This document shows, one piece after another, positions 46,543 to 55,910 of a stretch of DNA of 64,000 nt. Position numbers and translations under genes: made by a program. The notes under the pieces were generated by a model that worked only from the letters and a program-made list of their open reading frames with translations, ran no database searches and was not told where the DNA came from. The DNA is taken from contig NZ_FNRA01000015.1 of assembly GCF_900107535.1 (NCBI RefSeq), positions 46,803-110,802 on the forward strand. Reading direction: 5' to 3'. Numbering within the stretch: the stretch's first letter is position 1; each line of letters opens with the position of its first letter. Source of the DNA: Pedobacter hartonius (GTDB taxonomy: Bacteria; Bacteroidota; Bacteroidia; Sphingobacteriales; Sphingobacteriaceae).

Positions 46543-46826
46543 ATCTCTGCGAAAAGCAAACCGCTCCCACCTCCATAATGGGGGATCACATGAATAGCCG
46601 GATGTATCTGCTTCACCGCTGCACTGAGCCCGGCCTCCTCCGTATCAGTCAGGCCCGCGCCAATCAGGAATACCTGGTATGCTGTTTCCCGGCACTTCCT
46701 GAGCACTTCTTCAGGAGTTAAGGCTCCGGTAGCCTTCCATGAGGCATTCGTGTTCAATAACCTGATTACGGTTTGCAGGATCCGGTCATTGGTGCATACT
46801 ACGAGGATTTCGGTTTTTATTTCCAT
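46506..46826 (-). CDS. Degenerate receiver-like protein (106 aa) coupled to pirin
   Basis: The fold signs of a response-regulator receiver are there (EILVVCTNDRILQTVIRLL at the start; QVFLIGAGLTDTEEAGL as strand 3 with its loop; HPAIHVIPHYGGG near strand 4), but the acidic pocket and the phosphoacceptor Asp are missing (IGAG where xxD is expected). It starts 2 nt after the pirin stop, so coupled expression is near certain. I regard it as a pseudo-receiver; function unknown. Confidence 0.6.
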   Translation of the reverse strand: MEIKTEILVVCTNDRILQTVIRLLNTNASWKATGALTPEEVLRKCRETAYQVFLIGAGLTDTEEAGLSAAVKQIHPAIHVIPHYGGGSGLLFAEIYLALGTKNQAQ

Positions 46827-46828
46827 AA

Positions 46829-47545
46829 TTAAAGTTCCATTGGGACATCCATAATTAAAAATCTGGCATCTGTAGCGGCATTAATGGTAAAACCTTCAGT
46901 ATCCCAGATTCCGTAACCATCACGTGTATCCAGCAATTGTCCGTTCACCTCTACTTTGCCCTCAATAACAAAAATATAAGCTCCGTTATTTTTCCTGTGA
47001 ATAGTATAGTCAGCATTGCTGCCCTGATTCAGTTTGCCGAGATTAAACCAGGCATCCTGGTAAATCCATACGCCAGCATCTTCCGGGTCAGGAGACAGTA
47101 TCTGTACCAGTTGGTTGGGTACCGCAGGGCTTTCAATTTTTACCTGGTCATACCGTGGTTGCACATTTCTTTTATTCGGGAAAACCCATATCTGGAGAAA
47201 TTTCACTGGTTCACCTTTATTCTTGTTATATTCTGTATGGTACATCCCTGTACCGGCACTCATCACCTGTATTTCTCCCGCCTCTATCGTTGCGACGTTC
47301 CCCATACTGTCCTTATGTTGTAATGCACCTTCAAGGGGTATAGAGATGATCTCCATATTGTCATGCGGGTGTTCACCAAAACCCATTCCGCCATCTACTG
47401 TATCGTCATTCAGTACCCTTAGTGCGCCAAATTGAACGCGTTCAGGATTAAAATAACTGGAAAAACTAAAGGTGTGGTGACTTTTTAACCATTCATGATC
47501 TGCCAGGCCTCTGGAATTTGCGGTATGTAAAACTGTTTGTGCCAT
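46829..47545 (-). CDS. Pirin family protein (YhhW-like)
   Basis: 238 residues, two cupin barrels. HHTFSFSSYFNPER, GFGEHPHDNMEII and SAGTGMYHTEYN hold the metal-binding residues (His, His, His, Glu) of pirin-type quercetin dioxygenases. Its TAAATTTG motif on the minus strand at 47571-47578 may be the -7 element (26 nt before the ATG). Confidence 0.9.
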   Translation of the reverse strand: MAQTVLHTANSRGLADHEWLKSHHTFSFSSYFNPERVQFGALRVLNDDTVDGGMGFGEHPHDNMEIISIPLEGALQHKDSMGNVATIEAGEIQVMSAGTGMYHTEYNKNKGEPVKFLQIWVFPNKRNVQPRYDQVKIESPAVPNQLVQILSPDPEDAGVWIYQDAWFNLGKLNQGSNADYTIHRKNNGAYIFVIEGKVEVNGQLLDTRDGYGIWDTEGFTINAATDARFLIMDVPMEL

Positions 47546-47570
47546 GATTGATAGAATTAATATTGTATAC

Positions 47571-47578
47571 CAAATTTA
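47571..47578 (-). promoter_or_regulatory. Candidate -7 element of the pirin operon
   Basis: TAAATTTG on the minus strand, fitting TAnnTTTG; no clear -33 partner. Confidence 0.4.
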
Positions 47579-47651
47579 CGGCATTGAACAGCCATCTGTC
47601 TTACCATAGAATAAGAAATCACATCAGATTATAATAATACATCACATTGCG

Positions 47652-49520
47652 CTATAAAATAAACTTATATCCCAGTGTGGCCCATACACCAGGCATAGGA
47701 ACTGCGCCCGCCTGGATGTAATTTACATTAAAGATGTTGGAGGCATCAGCGTAAATACTGCTGTTTTTCAGTTTGTAAGACGCGCGCGCGTCCACTATTG
47801 TATAATCCTTATAGCTGATCCTTTCACAATATCTTGCAGTTAAGGTGAAGGACATGACCTTTAGAAAATCGGCATTTGCGGTTGCGGTCAGCTGATTTTT
47901 CAGCGTCTCGATGGCATACCTTGAAAAGACGGCCAGCGGAATTACTGTTTTTACTTTAGGATCGAGGTGGGTATAGGCCAGGCCGAATCTCATGCTGTTG
48001 AACACCTGTGAATTTGTCAAGGCACCGGTATTGTAATCAGCACTCAAGGTATAACCAGTTGTATTGAGCTGTCCATAGTTATTTGGCTGCCATGGGTCTG
48101 TCTGAATGGCTTTTACCCAGTCGATAAAATTAGAAATCCGTCGTTTAAAGACACTTGCGTTTAGTACAAAATGGTTTGAATTGTATTTTAGTCCTCCTTC
48201 AGCATAACGTGATTTTTCCGGCCGGAGCTGTTCATTACCAATATTGGTAGGGCCTTTATAATAAAGATCTGTATAGGTTGGCAAACGCTCACCTGTACCC
48301 ACATTCACAAAAACCTTCCAGTTGCCGAGGAATGTATATCCTGCATCAATTCCGGGCAATACCTGCCAGTCGAAATCGGAATTGTAATTTACATATGTTC
48401 CTGCGTTGATCAGCAGGTTTTTGACCCTGTCAAACTTATACTCAGCATATAAACCGAGGTTCTCCCTACTTCTCTTACCGAGATTGGTGCTATTGATCAA
48501 CTCTTTTCTGCCTTCCAGCCCAAGGCCAAATTCTCCTATCCCAGTTTCAAAAGTGTTGTTCAGTTCGGCACTGAGCACTTGCGTCACATGGTGGTTATGA
48601 AACTTATCCGGGGTTTGTTTGATATACAGGTAGTCATCCACATTATTCCTGTAACTCAATCTTGGCAATAATGTCCAGAAAGAGGTCAGCTTTGTCTGAT
48701 AAGCTACAGCGGCAAGGGCGGTCTTAACAGTTTCTTCAGCTTCCTTATCTCCCGGTGCAGAATAATAGCCATTCGCACCATAATTATTGTGGATATACCC
48801 TCCGCTGATATCCAGCTTGTCGGTTTTGCCTACATTAACTTTTCCCTGATAGTATACTTTCTGATTATCGAATGCCGTATTGTGCCTGTATCCGTTACCG
48901 GCTTCCTGACCAACGGAGAACAGGTGGCTGGACTCCTTTAGTGCCAGCGTACCGGTGGCACGTATGCCATAGTTTCCGTACAGGTCGCCACTTTCATTCT
49001 TCTTGAAACTGCTTCCTGTAAAAACATTTGCAGAGACACCTGTTGAGGTAACAGATTTGGTAATGATATTGATGGCACCGGTTAAGGCATTGAGACCGTA
49101 TATACGGGATGCAGATCCCCTTAATACTTCGATATGGTCAATGTCATCGATAGAAATTGGCAGGTTCATCATATTATGACCCGTTTGAGGATCGGAAACT
49201 TTCACCCCATTGAGCAGTACCAGTGTCTGATCGAAAGTACCGCCGTCGATACTGATATCGGCCTGTACACCACCCGGCCCGCGCTGCCGGACGTCAACGC
49301 CGGTTGCATAACTTAACAGTTCACTAATCGATCTTGAAGGCAGGTTTCTGATCTGCTGATTGTCGATAATCCAGATATTGCGAGTTTGTTTTGAAAATGG
49401 AAGTTTCAGACGGTTTTCCTTCACCATCACTTCATTCAGATTATTAGTGGTATCACTTTGTGCTGCGGCACAACCGGCAGACAGTAATAATGCTACCATT
49501 ACAGGTAAAACTTTCTTCAT
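47652..49520 (-). CDS. TonB-dependent outer membrane receptor (BtuB-like)
   Basis: 622 residues: signal peptide ending around AAAQ, a plug domain (NLPSRSISELLSYATGVDVR, IEVLRGSASRIYGLNALTGA), then a 22-strand-type barrel. It lacks the N-terminal carboxypeptidase-like domain of SusC-type receptors and is closer to BtuB/CirA in size. Ligand unknown; I saw no cobalamin riboswitch upstream. It follows the second PAP2 gene by 66 nt on the same strand. Confidence 0.88.
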   Translation of the reverse strand: MKKVLPVMVALLLSAGCAAAQSDTTNNLNEVMVKENRLKLPFSKQTRNIWIIDNQQIRNLPSRSISELLSYATGVDVRQRGPGGVQADISIDGGTFDQTLVLLNGVKVSDPQTGHNMMNLPISIDDIDHIEVLRGSASRIYGLNALTGAINIITKSVTSTGVSANVFTGSSFKKNESGDLYGNYGIRATGTLALKESSHLFSVGQEAGNGYRHNTAFDNQKVYYQGKVNVGKTDKLDISGGYIHNNYGANGYYSAPGDKEAEETVKTALAAVAYQTKLTSFWTLLPRLSYRNNVDDYLYIKQTPDKFHNHHVTQVLSAELNNTFETGIGEFGLGLEGRKELINSTNLGKRSRENLGLYAEYKFDRVKNLLINAGTYVNYNSDFDWQVLPGIDAGYTFLGNWKVFVNVGTGERLPTYTDLYYKGPTNIGNEQLRPEKSRYAEGGLKYNSNHFVLNASVFKRRISNFIDWVKAIQTDPWQPNNYGQLNTTGYTLSADYNTGALTNSQVFNSMRFGLAYTHLDPKVKTVIPLAVFSRYAIETLKNQLTATANADFLKVMSFTLTARYCERISYKDYTIVDARASYKLKNSSIYADASNIFNVNYIQAGAVPMPGVWATLGYKFIL

Positions 49521-49586
49521 ATTTGATAATATTGCTGCGAAGATAAGAATTCCATGAACAGATCAGTAAAGCAAAATTTGCTGTGG

Positions 49587-50198
49587 CTAATGTCCCGGCT
49601 GTATGAACTTCATAGACAGCGCAGTTGCGGTTCCTAAAATAGCACCTGCAGCCACATCAGTAGGATAATGGACCCCGAGATACATCCGGGAATAACTCAC
49701 CGATCCTGCCCAGAGATATGCTGGCGCAATCACGTACCATTTGTTGTAAACCTGCGACAGGGCTGTTGCAGTGGTAAATGACGAAGAGGCATGGCCGGAA
49801 GGGAAAGATGTACTTCCGGGCTGATAAACTGCATTGATTTTCACCCGTCCCAGAAATGGCCTCGGGCGACGTACGATCTTCTTGATTACAGTAGTAAGCA
49901 GTAAATTTACTGCGGAGCTGCTGGCGATGTACAACGCATTCTGGCGTGTGCCTTTGTCATTGGCTATTACACCTCCGGCAAATACCCCTGTCGGCACTGC
50001 TACGTTCACGAGATTATTGTACCTGGACAGGAATAGGAAAAAGTTTATTTTTTCAGGGGTACGGTGTTCAGACAGGTCGATCATAATACGGTCGTCCATT
50101 CCCTGTAATCCAGTGTTTTGCTGGGCAGATACTGTAAAAGGTATTGCAGACAGCAGGCTAAACTGCAATACAATTATATATTTTGTGAGAGCTTTCAT
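49587..50198 (-). CDS. PAP2 family phosphatase, exported
   Basis: 203 residues with a signal peptide. All three PAP2 motifs are intact: KKIVRRPRP, TSFPSGHASS and SRMYLGVHYPTD. It begins 1 nt after the DsbA-type gene and lies upstream of the TonB receptor, so the three may be cotranscribed. Likely lipid phosphatase in the envelope. Confidence 0.9.
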   Translation of the reverse strand: MKALTKYIIVLQFSLLSAIPFTVSAQQNTGLQGMDDRIMIDLSEHRTPEKINFFLFLSRYNNLVNVAVPTGVFAGGVIANDKGTRQNALYIASSSAVNLLLTTVIKKIVRRPRPFLGRVKINAVYQPGSTSFPSGHASSSFTTATALSQVYNKWYVIAPAYLWAGSVSYSRMYLGVHYPTDVAAGAILGTATALSMKFIQPGH

Positions 50199-50199
50199 T

Positions 50200-50832
50200 T
50201 TATTTAGACCATGCTTCCTGCATTGCCCCTAAAAAAGTTTCCGGCGGCTGTGCTCCTGAAACGGCCAATTTCTGATCAAAAATGAAAAATGGAACGCCAT
50301 TAATACCCATCTGTTGTGCAATTTGCTCGTCAGAACGGACCTCATTACTAAAGTCGAAGCTATCGAGCATATTTTCAACGGCTACTTTTTCCAGGCCGGC
50401 AGCTACGCCGATGTCGGTTAGTACCGCCTTGTCGTCAATATTCTTACCGTCAATAAAATAGGCAATGAATAGCCGCTCCTTCATCTTATTGCCCAGATCC
50501 ATTGATTTTGCAAGCTGAATTAAACGATGGGAATTAAATGAATTTGCTACAACGGCGTTTTCAATATTGAAATGAAGGCCTGCATCAGCGGCTACCTTAC
50601 TTACATGTGCGTTCATCTGGACGGCCCACTTCCTTGTCTGTCCCTTTTTTTGTGCAAGATATTCTGCAGGGTCCATATCAGGTTTAGTTTTTGCCTGCTG
50701 ATCAAGTTCAAAACTGTGCCACTCCACTTCAACCTTATCTTTATGGGGGAATTTTTCCAACGCCAGTTCAAACTTTCTTTTCCCAATATAACAGAAAGGG
50801 CACCTTACATCTGACCAAATATCTACCTTCAT
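50200..50832 (-). CDS. DsbA family (FrnE-like) oxidoreductase
   Basis: 210 residues, no signal peptide. Thioredoxin-fold with WSDVRCPFCYIGKRKFE (CPFC active site) and GINGVPFFIFDQKLAVSGAQ (cis-Pro motif), typical of the cytosolic FrnE/HCCA-isomerase-like branch of DsbA. Probably a disulfide or thiol-handling enzyme; substrate unknown. Confidence 0.88.
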   Translation of the reverse strand: MKVDIWSDVRCPFCYIGKRKFELALEKFPHKDKVEVEWHSFELDQQAKTKPDMDPAEYLAQKKGQTRKWAVQMNAHVSKVAADAGLHFNIENAVVANSFNSHRLIQLAKSMDLGNKMKERLFIAYFIDGKNIDDKAVLTDIGVAAGLEKVAVENMLDSFDFSNEVRSDEQIAQQMGINGVPFFIFDQKLAVSGAQPPETFLGAMQEAWSK

Positions 50833-50900
50833 CTATTGTTTTTTCAGTGTTGTATATTGTTTATTATTTTCAAGCTGCCTTCGGCGGTTAATGGTTTTAC

Positions 50901-51470
50901 TTATACGTCAGCTTTAATCGTTTTCAATCCCTTCGTCCATCTGACCAGTTCTTTCAGCATTGCCGCTGCGATTCTGCTGGTAGTTTCTGCAGGTTCGAAA
51001 ATATCTTCCTCGTTAATTCTTTCCGTGAAAAAAGGAATGTTTACTGCTTCGTACAAAGGTACGATTTTAAAAGTCGCCAGATCGTCTTTTAAAGCCTTGG
51101 CTGCCCTCGTTCCGGCAGAGATTCCTCCGTAACTCACCACTCCGGCAGCTTTGTAGTTCCATTCCTGGTAGAGATATTCCAGTGCGTTCCTTAGTGGTGC
51201 CGGATAACCAAAGTTATACTCCCCTGTCACAAAGATAAATGCATCTGCTACATCAATTTTGGCACTCCATTTTTTGGTATGCTCGTGCTCATATTTTTTC
51301 ATCGAAGGGTGATTGGGCTCATCCATCAGTGGCAGTTTAAGTTCACCGAGGTCAATCATTTCCACTTCAAATTGTCCGGATTCTTTTGCAAGATCTGTGA
51401 TCCAGCTGGCAATTATAGGGCCTTTTCTGCCCGGTCTTACTGTTGAGCTGATGATTAGTAGCTTATCCAT
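50901..51470 (-). CDS. NAD(P)H-dependent FMN reductase
   Basis: 189 residues, flavodoxin-like. ISSTVRPGRKGPIIASW, FVTGEYNFGYPAPLRNALEYL and VSYGGISAGTRA are the NADPH-dependent FMN/quinone reductase motifs. It reduces flavin or quinones in the cytosol. Same strand as the DsbA-type gene, 68 nt upstream. Confidence 0.88.
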   Translation of the reverse strand: MDKLLIISSTVRPGRKGPIIASWITDLAKESGQFEVEMIDLGELKLPLMDEPNHPSMKKYEHEHTKKWSAKIDVADAFIFVTGEYNFGYPAPLRNALEYLYQEWNYKAAGVVSYGGISAGTRAAKALKDDLATFKIVPLYEAVNIPFFTERINEEDIFEPAETTSRIAAAMLKELVRWTKGLKTIKADV

Positions 51471-51513
51471 ATAGTGATATTTATAAGTTTAAACGTTTGT
51501 GTAAGCGAAAAGT

Positions 51514-52533
51514 TTAGCTGGTTACTTTAAAAATAGTTGTTTGCAGGTAGGTTTCACCGGGTGATAAAGTGGTTTCAGGAAATTCCGGGATATTGATACC
51601 GTTTGGAGCATGCTGGGTTTCTACACAGAAAGCTTCGAATTTATGGTAGTCCTTCCCTCCTTTCGCGTTTGTCACGTCCAGGTATTTTGCGGTATAGAAA
51701 TGGGCAATGGGTTCAGTGGTGAATACTTCAAGCTTTAAGCCTGAATTAGCCTCCGTAGTTTCCGATGCTAAGCCCATTTGTCCATAAGCCTTATCGAGTA
51801 CATAACTTTGATCGTATCCCTCTTCGGGATTCCAGTCCTGTCCGATGGGTTTACCAGCCAGGAAATCATGGATAGTGCCTTCAACGGGCAAAACATTTCC
51901 GGTGACGATATATTCCTCATCCTGTTCAAGATAACGGCTGGCAGCCATGCGATGATGATACTGTGCAACGTTCCCCCCTTTGGTGGCAAGGTTGAAATAC
52001 GCGTGATGCGTAAGGTTGACCGCGGTGGTGGCATCAGTAACCGCATGGAAATCCAGGATCAGTTCATCTTCATCAGACAGCTTGAAAGTAAGTTGAACCG
52101 TCAGCTTTCCGGGGAAATTTTCTTCACCGGCAGGGCTGATATATTGCAGGGTTAGGCTTGGGTCTATGGTAGGCAGGATATCCCACACTTTTTTATCAAA
52201 ACCATTCTCACCCCCGTGAAGGTTGCCGTCAAGCTGGTAATCCTGACCCCCGATAGTAAATCTGCCGTTTTTGATACGGTTGGCATACCTGCCGATGACT
52301 GCGCCCATGTATGGGTAGTTAGCCAGGTAATCTTCATTGACATAACCGTCAAAATCATCGAATCCCAGGACAATATCCTGATCTTCTCCCTTTGCATTTT
52401 TAACTATAAAACTGCTGACGATAGCACCATAATTGTATATTTTAACTTTACTTCCGCGGATATTGGTTAGCTCGACAGCGAAAACTTCTTTTCCATCAAT
52501 AATTTTCCCTGTGCTAATTTGATTTTCTTTCAT
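51514..52533 (-). CDS. galM: Aldose 1-epimerase (mutarotase)
   Basis: 339 residues. HGGENGFDKKVW, NLTHHAYFNL (catalytic His) and FCVETQHAPN (catalytic Glu) are the GalM motifs. It interconverts the anomers of galactose or glucose, supplying alpha-galactose to galactokinase. Divergent from galK across 112 nt. Confidence 0.93.
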   Translation of the reverse strand: MKENQISTGKIIDGKEVFAVELTNIRGSKVKIYNYGAIVSSFIVKNAKGEDQDIVLGFDDFDGYVNEDYLANYPYMGAVIGRYANRIKNGRFTIGGQDYQLDGNLHGGENGFDKKVWDILPTIDPSLTLQYISPAGEENFPGKLTVQLTFKLSDEDELILDFHAVTDATTAVNLTHHAYFNLATKGGNVAQYHHRMAASRYLEQDEEYIVTGNVLPVEGTIHDFLAGKPIGQDWNPEEGYDQSYVLDKAYGQMGLASETTEANSGLKLEVFTTEPIAHFYTAKYLDVTNAKGGKDYHKFEAFCVETQHAPNGINIPEFPETTLSPGETYLQTTIFKVTS

Positions 52534-52645
52534 AAAACGTATATTGGTCGACTTTAATACTAAAACAATACTACAAATAATACAGGCAATATTTTAGCCA
52601 AAGTAAAAATTTAACCAGATATATAATTATCCATTCCATTACCTT

Positions 52646-53797
52646 ATGAAAGACGAATTAGCCAAAAAATTCTTTGAGACTTATGGTCAGCAACCTGCAG
52701 CAACGTATTTTACACCCGGTCGTGTTAACCTCATTGGTGAGCACATCGATTACAACGGAGGACTGGTATTCCCCTGCGCCATCACCCTTGGTACATGGCT
52801 CTGCCTGGCACCCAATAACGATCGTATCCTCCGTTTCAAGAGTATAAATTTTCCTGAAGAAGCGGAAATTGCCTTACAGCCAGCTTTCAAAAAAGACGGG
52901 AGCGGATGGTACAACTATCCGCTTGGTGTATTCAACGAGATCCTGAAGAATTTCCAGATCCCGGTTGGATTTGACCTGTTATATTACGGTAACATCCCCA
53001 TTGGCTCAGGCCTGTCCTCTTCTGCGTCCATAGAAGTGGTCACGGCTTATGCAATTACCGCTTACCTGGAACTCGACTTAGATCGCCTGGCCCTGGTAAA
53101 ACTGTCTAAAAATGTTGAAAATGAGTTCATCGGGCTCAACAGTGGTATCATGGATCAGTTTGCTGTAGCCTTTGGTGAAAAAGACAAGGCCATTGTACTG
53201 AATTGTGATACGCTGGAATACAAACTTGTAGATTGTGACCTTGGTGATCACGTATTGACGATCATCAATACTAAAAAGCCAAGGGGGCTGGCAGAATCAA
53301 AATATAATGAAAGGGTATCCGAATGCCAGGCTGCGCTGGCAGCACTGAACACAGAGATCACACTCCATAACCTGTGTGAGCTCAATACTGAAAAATTTGC
53401 ATTGCACAGTCATCTGATCACAGACGAGACCATTTTAAAACGCGCTACGCATGTCATTAAAGAAAATGACAGGGTCAGCCTTGCAGCGAAAGCATTGAGC
53501 GACGGAGACCTGCAAGAATTCGGGCGGTTGATGTATGCTTCGCACCAGTCTCTGAAAGATCTTTACGAGGTAACCGGTAAAGAATTGGATACCGTTGTAG
53601 AATTCTGTTCAGGATACGCAGATGTTACCGGTGCACGGATGACCGGCGCAGGATTTGGCGGATGTGCAATTGCAATCGTTAAAAAAGACGCGGTGGATGA
53701 CTTTACTGAAAAGCTGACGGCCTACTATACCGAACACATCGGTTATGCCTGTGAGGTCTATGTAAGTAAAATTGGTAACGGGGCAACCACAATTTAA
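52646..53797 (+). CDS. galK: Galactokinase
   Basis: 383 residues. PGRVNLIGEHIDYNGG (substrate-binding signature), GNIPIGSGLSSSASIE (GHMP ATP-binding loop) and RMTGAGFGGCAIA (C-terminal motif) are all present. It phosphorylates galactose to galactose 1-phosphate. galM is divergent; galT and galE are not in the window. Confidence 0.95.
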   Translation: MKDELAKKFFETYGQQPAATYFTPGRVNLIGEHIDYNGGLVFPCAITLGTWLCLAPNNDRILRFKSINFPEEAEIALQPAFKKDGSGWYNYPLGVFNEILKNFQIPVGFDLLYYGNIPIGSGLSSSASIEVVTAYAITAYLELDLDRLALVKLSKNVENEFIGLNSGIMDQFAVAFGEKDKAIVLNCDTLEYKLVDCDLGDHVLTIINTKKPRGLAESKYNERVSECQAALAALNTEITLHNLCELNTEKFALHSHLITDETILKRATHVIKENDRVSLAAKALSDGDLQEFGRLMYASHQSLKDLYEVTGKELDTVVEFCSGYADVTGARMTGAGFGGCAIAIVKKDAVDDFTEKLTAYYTEHIGYACEVYVSKIGNGATTI

Positions 53798-53800
53798 TTC

Positions 53801-53808
53801 TATTTTTG
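53801..53808 (+). promoter_or_regulatory. TAnnTTTG motif immediately before the SpoU gene
   Basis: TATTTTTG, 4 nt before the ATG at 53813 and just behind the galK stop. No clear -33 element at the usual distance. Confidence 0.4.
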
Positions 53809-53812
53809 CGCT

Positions 53813-54346
53813 ATGCAGAAATTAAAGACCACTGATTTAAACCGTGTAGGTATAGAGGAATTCAAAGAGCAGAAGAAACTACCGGTGGTTGTGGTACTGG
53901 ATAATGTACGCAGTATGAACAATGTGGGTTCCGCTTTCAGAACTGCAGACGGATTTGCGATAGAAAAAATGATCCTTTGCGGAATAACGGCACAGCCGCC
54001 ACACCGCGAAATTGAAAAGACGGCTATCGGTGCCACGCAGTCTGTAAACTGGGAACATTATGATGAAACCCTGGAAGTCATCAGGAAACTGAGGCATGAG
54101 GGGTACGAGATTATTGCCATAGAACAGGCTGTAGAAAGCATTATGCTGAATACCTTTAAGCCGGATACGGCTAAGAAATATGCCCTGATCTTTGGGAATG
54201 AGGTGAATGGCGTGAGTGAAGAAGTGATGGCAGAAATTGACAAATGTATTGAGATACCGCAGTTTGGAACTAAACATTCTTTTAATATCGTGATCTCAGC
54301 TGGTATTGTACTGTGGGATTTTTATGCGAAACTAAGATTGCAGTAA
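53813..54346 (+). CDS. SpoU/TrmH family RNA 2'-O-methyltransferase
   Basis: 177 residues. The three SPOUT motifs are seen: NVRSMNNVGSAFRTADG, FGNEVNGVSEEVM and IPQFGTKHSFNIVISAGI. It methylates ribose 2'-OH in tRNA or rRNA using SAM through a trefoil knot; the target nucleotide cannot be told. It follows galK by 15 nt and ends at a strong terminator. Confidence 0.88.
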   Translation: MQKLKTTDLNRVGIEEFKEQKKLPVVVVLDNVRSMNNVGSAFRTADGFAIEKMILCGITAQPPHREIEKTAIGATQSVNWEHYDETLEVIRKLRHEGYEIIAIEQAVESIMLNTFKPDTAKKYALIFGNEVNGVSEEVMAEIDKCIEIPQFGTKHSFNIVISAGIVLWDFYAKLRLQ

Positions 54347-54377
54347 CGGCACAAGCAATTGCCCTCACTCATAATAG

Positions 54378-54408
54378 AAAAAGCACCGGGAACATCCCGG
54401 TGCTTTTT
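54378..54408. terminator. Bidirectional terminator
   Basis: Perfect 13-bp stem AAAAAGCACCGGG / CCCGGTGCTTTTT with loop AACAT, between the convergent SpoU and gltD genes; T-run on both strands. Confidence 0.9.
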
Positions 54409-54441
54409 AGTTAATACTATCGTTTTGTAAAGGTATACTGA

Positions 54442-55908
54442 TTATGCGTAAGGGATACCGTCTTTAGTGGCCAGTCTGCTTGATCCCATTAGATATTCAT
54501 CTACTTTTCTCGCTGCTTCCCTGCCTTCAGAAATTGCCCAGACAACAAGTGACTGTCCCCTTCTCATATCGCCTGCTACAAATATCTTTGCAATGTTGGT
54601 CTGATATTTACCTTCTTCGGCTTTCACATTTCCCCTGTTGTCCAGTTCAACACCTAGTTTCTCTATCAAACCTTCTTTCTGAGGATGTAAGAAACCCATG
54701 GCTAGTAAAACCAGCTGACAAGGCAACTCACGTTCAGTTCCGGCGATCTCCTTAAAGTTCAGCGGTCTGCCGCTTGGATCGAATTCCCATTCTACATCAA
54801 CCACACGTAACGCCCTGAGATTATTGTTCTCATCAGAGATAAACTCTTTGGTGTTGATTCCCCATGCCCTTTCAGCACCTTCCTCATGAGAAGAAGTAAC
54901 TTTCAGCAGCATAGGATAAGTAGGCCATGGCATGTTCGCTGTACGCGCCTGTGCAGGCATAGGCATAATCTCAAACTGCATTACAGAACGTGCGCCCTGG
55001 CGGTTTGAAGTGCCGATACAGTCAGATCCCGTATCACCACCACCAATAACGATCACATCTTTACCTGTTGCCAGGATCTCTTCCTGCTCTACACTGATAT
55101 TACGTACCCTTTTGTTTTGCTGTTTCAAAAAGTCCATCGCAAAATGAACTCCCTTTGCAGATCTTCCCGGTGCGGGTAGATCACGCGGAATGGTTGAACC
55201 TCCTGCCAGAACGATAGATTGAAAATCTCTCAGTAAAGTGTTCAGTTCTACGTTTACACCAACATTGGCATTACATTTAAACTCAATACCTTCTTTTTCC
55301 ATCAGGCTAATCCTTCTGCTCACTACATCTTTCTGCAATTTAAAGTCAGGAATACCATAGTTTAATAAACCTCCGGGAGTGTCGTCACGTTCGTAAACAA
55401 CAACCTCATGACCAGCTTTATTTAACTGTGCAGCCGCTGCCAGTCCTGCAGGACCCGAACCAATTACCGCTACCTTTTTACCTGTGCGGATCAGTGGCGG
55501 TTCTGCTTTGATAAATCCTTTTGCAAAAGCGATCTCAATGATATGTTTTTCAATCTCTTCAATCGAGACAGGTGATTTATTGATACCCAATACGCAGGCC
55601 GACTCACATGGTGCCGGGCAGATCCTGCCTGTGAATTCAGGAAAATTGTTAGTGCTCAGTAAAATACTTGATGCTAACTCCCATTCTCCTTTATATACTG
55701 CTTCATTAAACTCAGGAATTACATTCCCCAGCGGGCAGCCCGACTGGCAAAACGGGACGCCGCAGTCCATACAGCGTGCACCTTCCTGTTTAACCTGTTC
55801 CTGTTCAAAGGCTACAACAAATTCGTTGTAGTGCTGCAAACGTTCCTTTGCATCTTGTTTTACAGGAGCAGTTCTCTCATATTCTAAAAATCCGGTTACT
55901 TTTCCCAT
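54442..55908 (-). CDS. gltD: Glutamate synthase small subunit
   Basis: 488 residues. N-terminal Fe-S cysteine motifs CMDCGVPFCQSGCPLGN, then two nucleotide-binding folds: VIGSGPAGLAAAAQ (FAD) and VIGGGDTGSDCIG (NADPH). It moves electrons from NADPH to GltB. Starts 2 nt after the gltB stop. Confidence 0.94.
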   Translation of the reverse strand: MGKVTGFLEYERTAPVKQDAKERLQHYNEFVVAFEQEQVKQEGARCMDCGVPFCQSGCPLGNVIPEFNEAVYKGEWELASSILLSTNNFPEFTGRICPAPCESACVLGINKSPVSIEEIEKHIIEIAFAKGFIKAEPPLIRTGKKVAVIGSGPAGLAAAAQLNKAGHEVVVYERDDTPGGLLNYGIPDFKLQKDVVSRRISLMEKEGIEFKCNANVGVNVELNTLLRDFQSIVLAGGSTIPRDLPAPGRSAKGVHFAMDFLKQQNKRVRNISVEQEEILATGKDVIVIGGGDTGSDCIGTSNRQGARSVMQFEIMPMPAQARTANMPWPTYPMLLKVTSSHEEGAERAWGINTKEFISDENNNLRALRVVDVEWEFDPSGRPLNFKEIAGTERELPCQLVLLAMGFLHPQKEGLIEKLGVELDNRGNVKAEEGKYQTNIAKIFVAGDMRRGQSLVVWAISEGREAARKVDEYLMGSSRLATKDGIPYA

Positions 55909-55910
55909 AA

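Noticed and set aside
49521..49586. Search for a cobalamin riboswitch before the BtuB-like receptor
   Set aside because: Only 66 nt of space and no conserved box-like sequence; not enough room for the aptamer.
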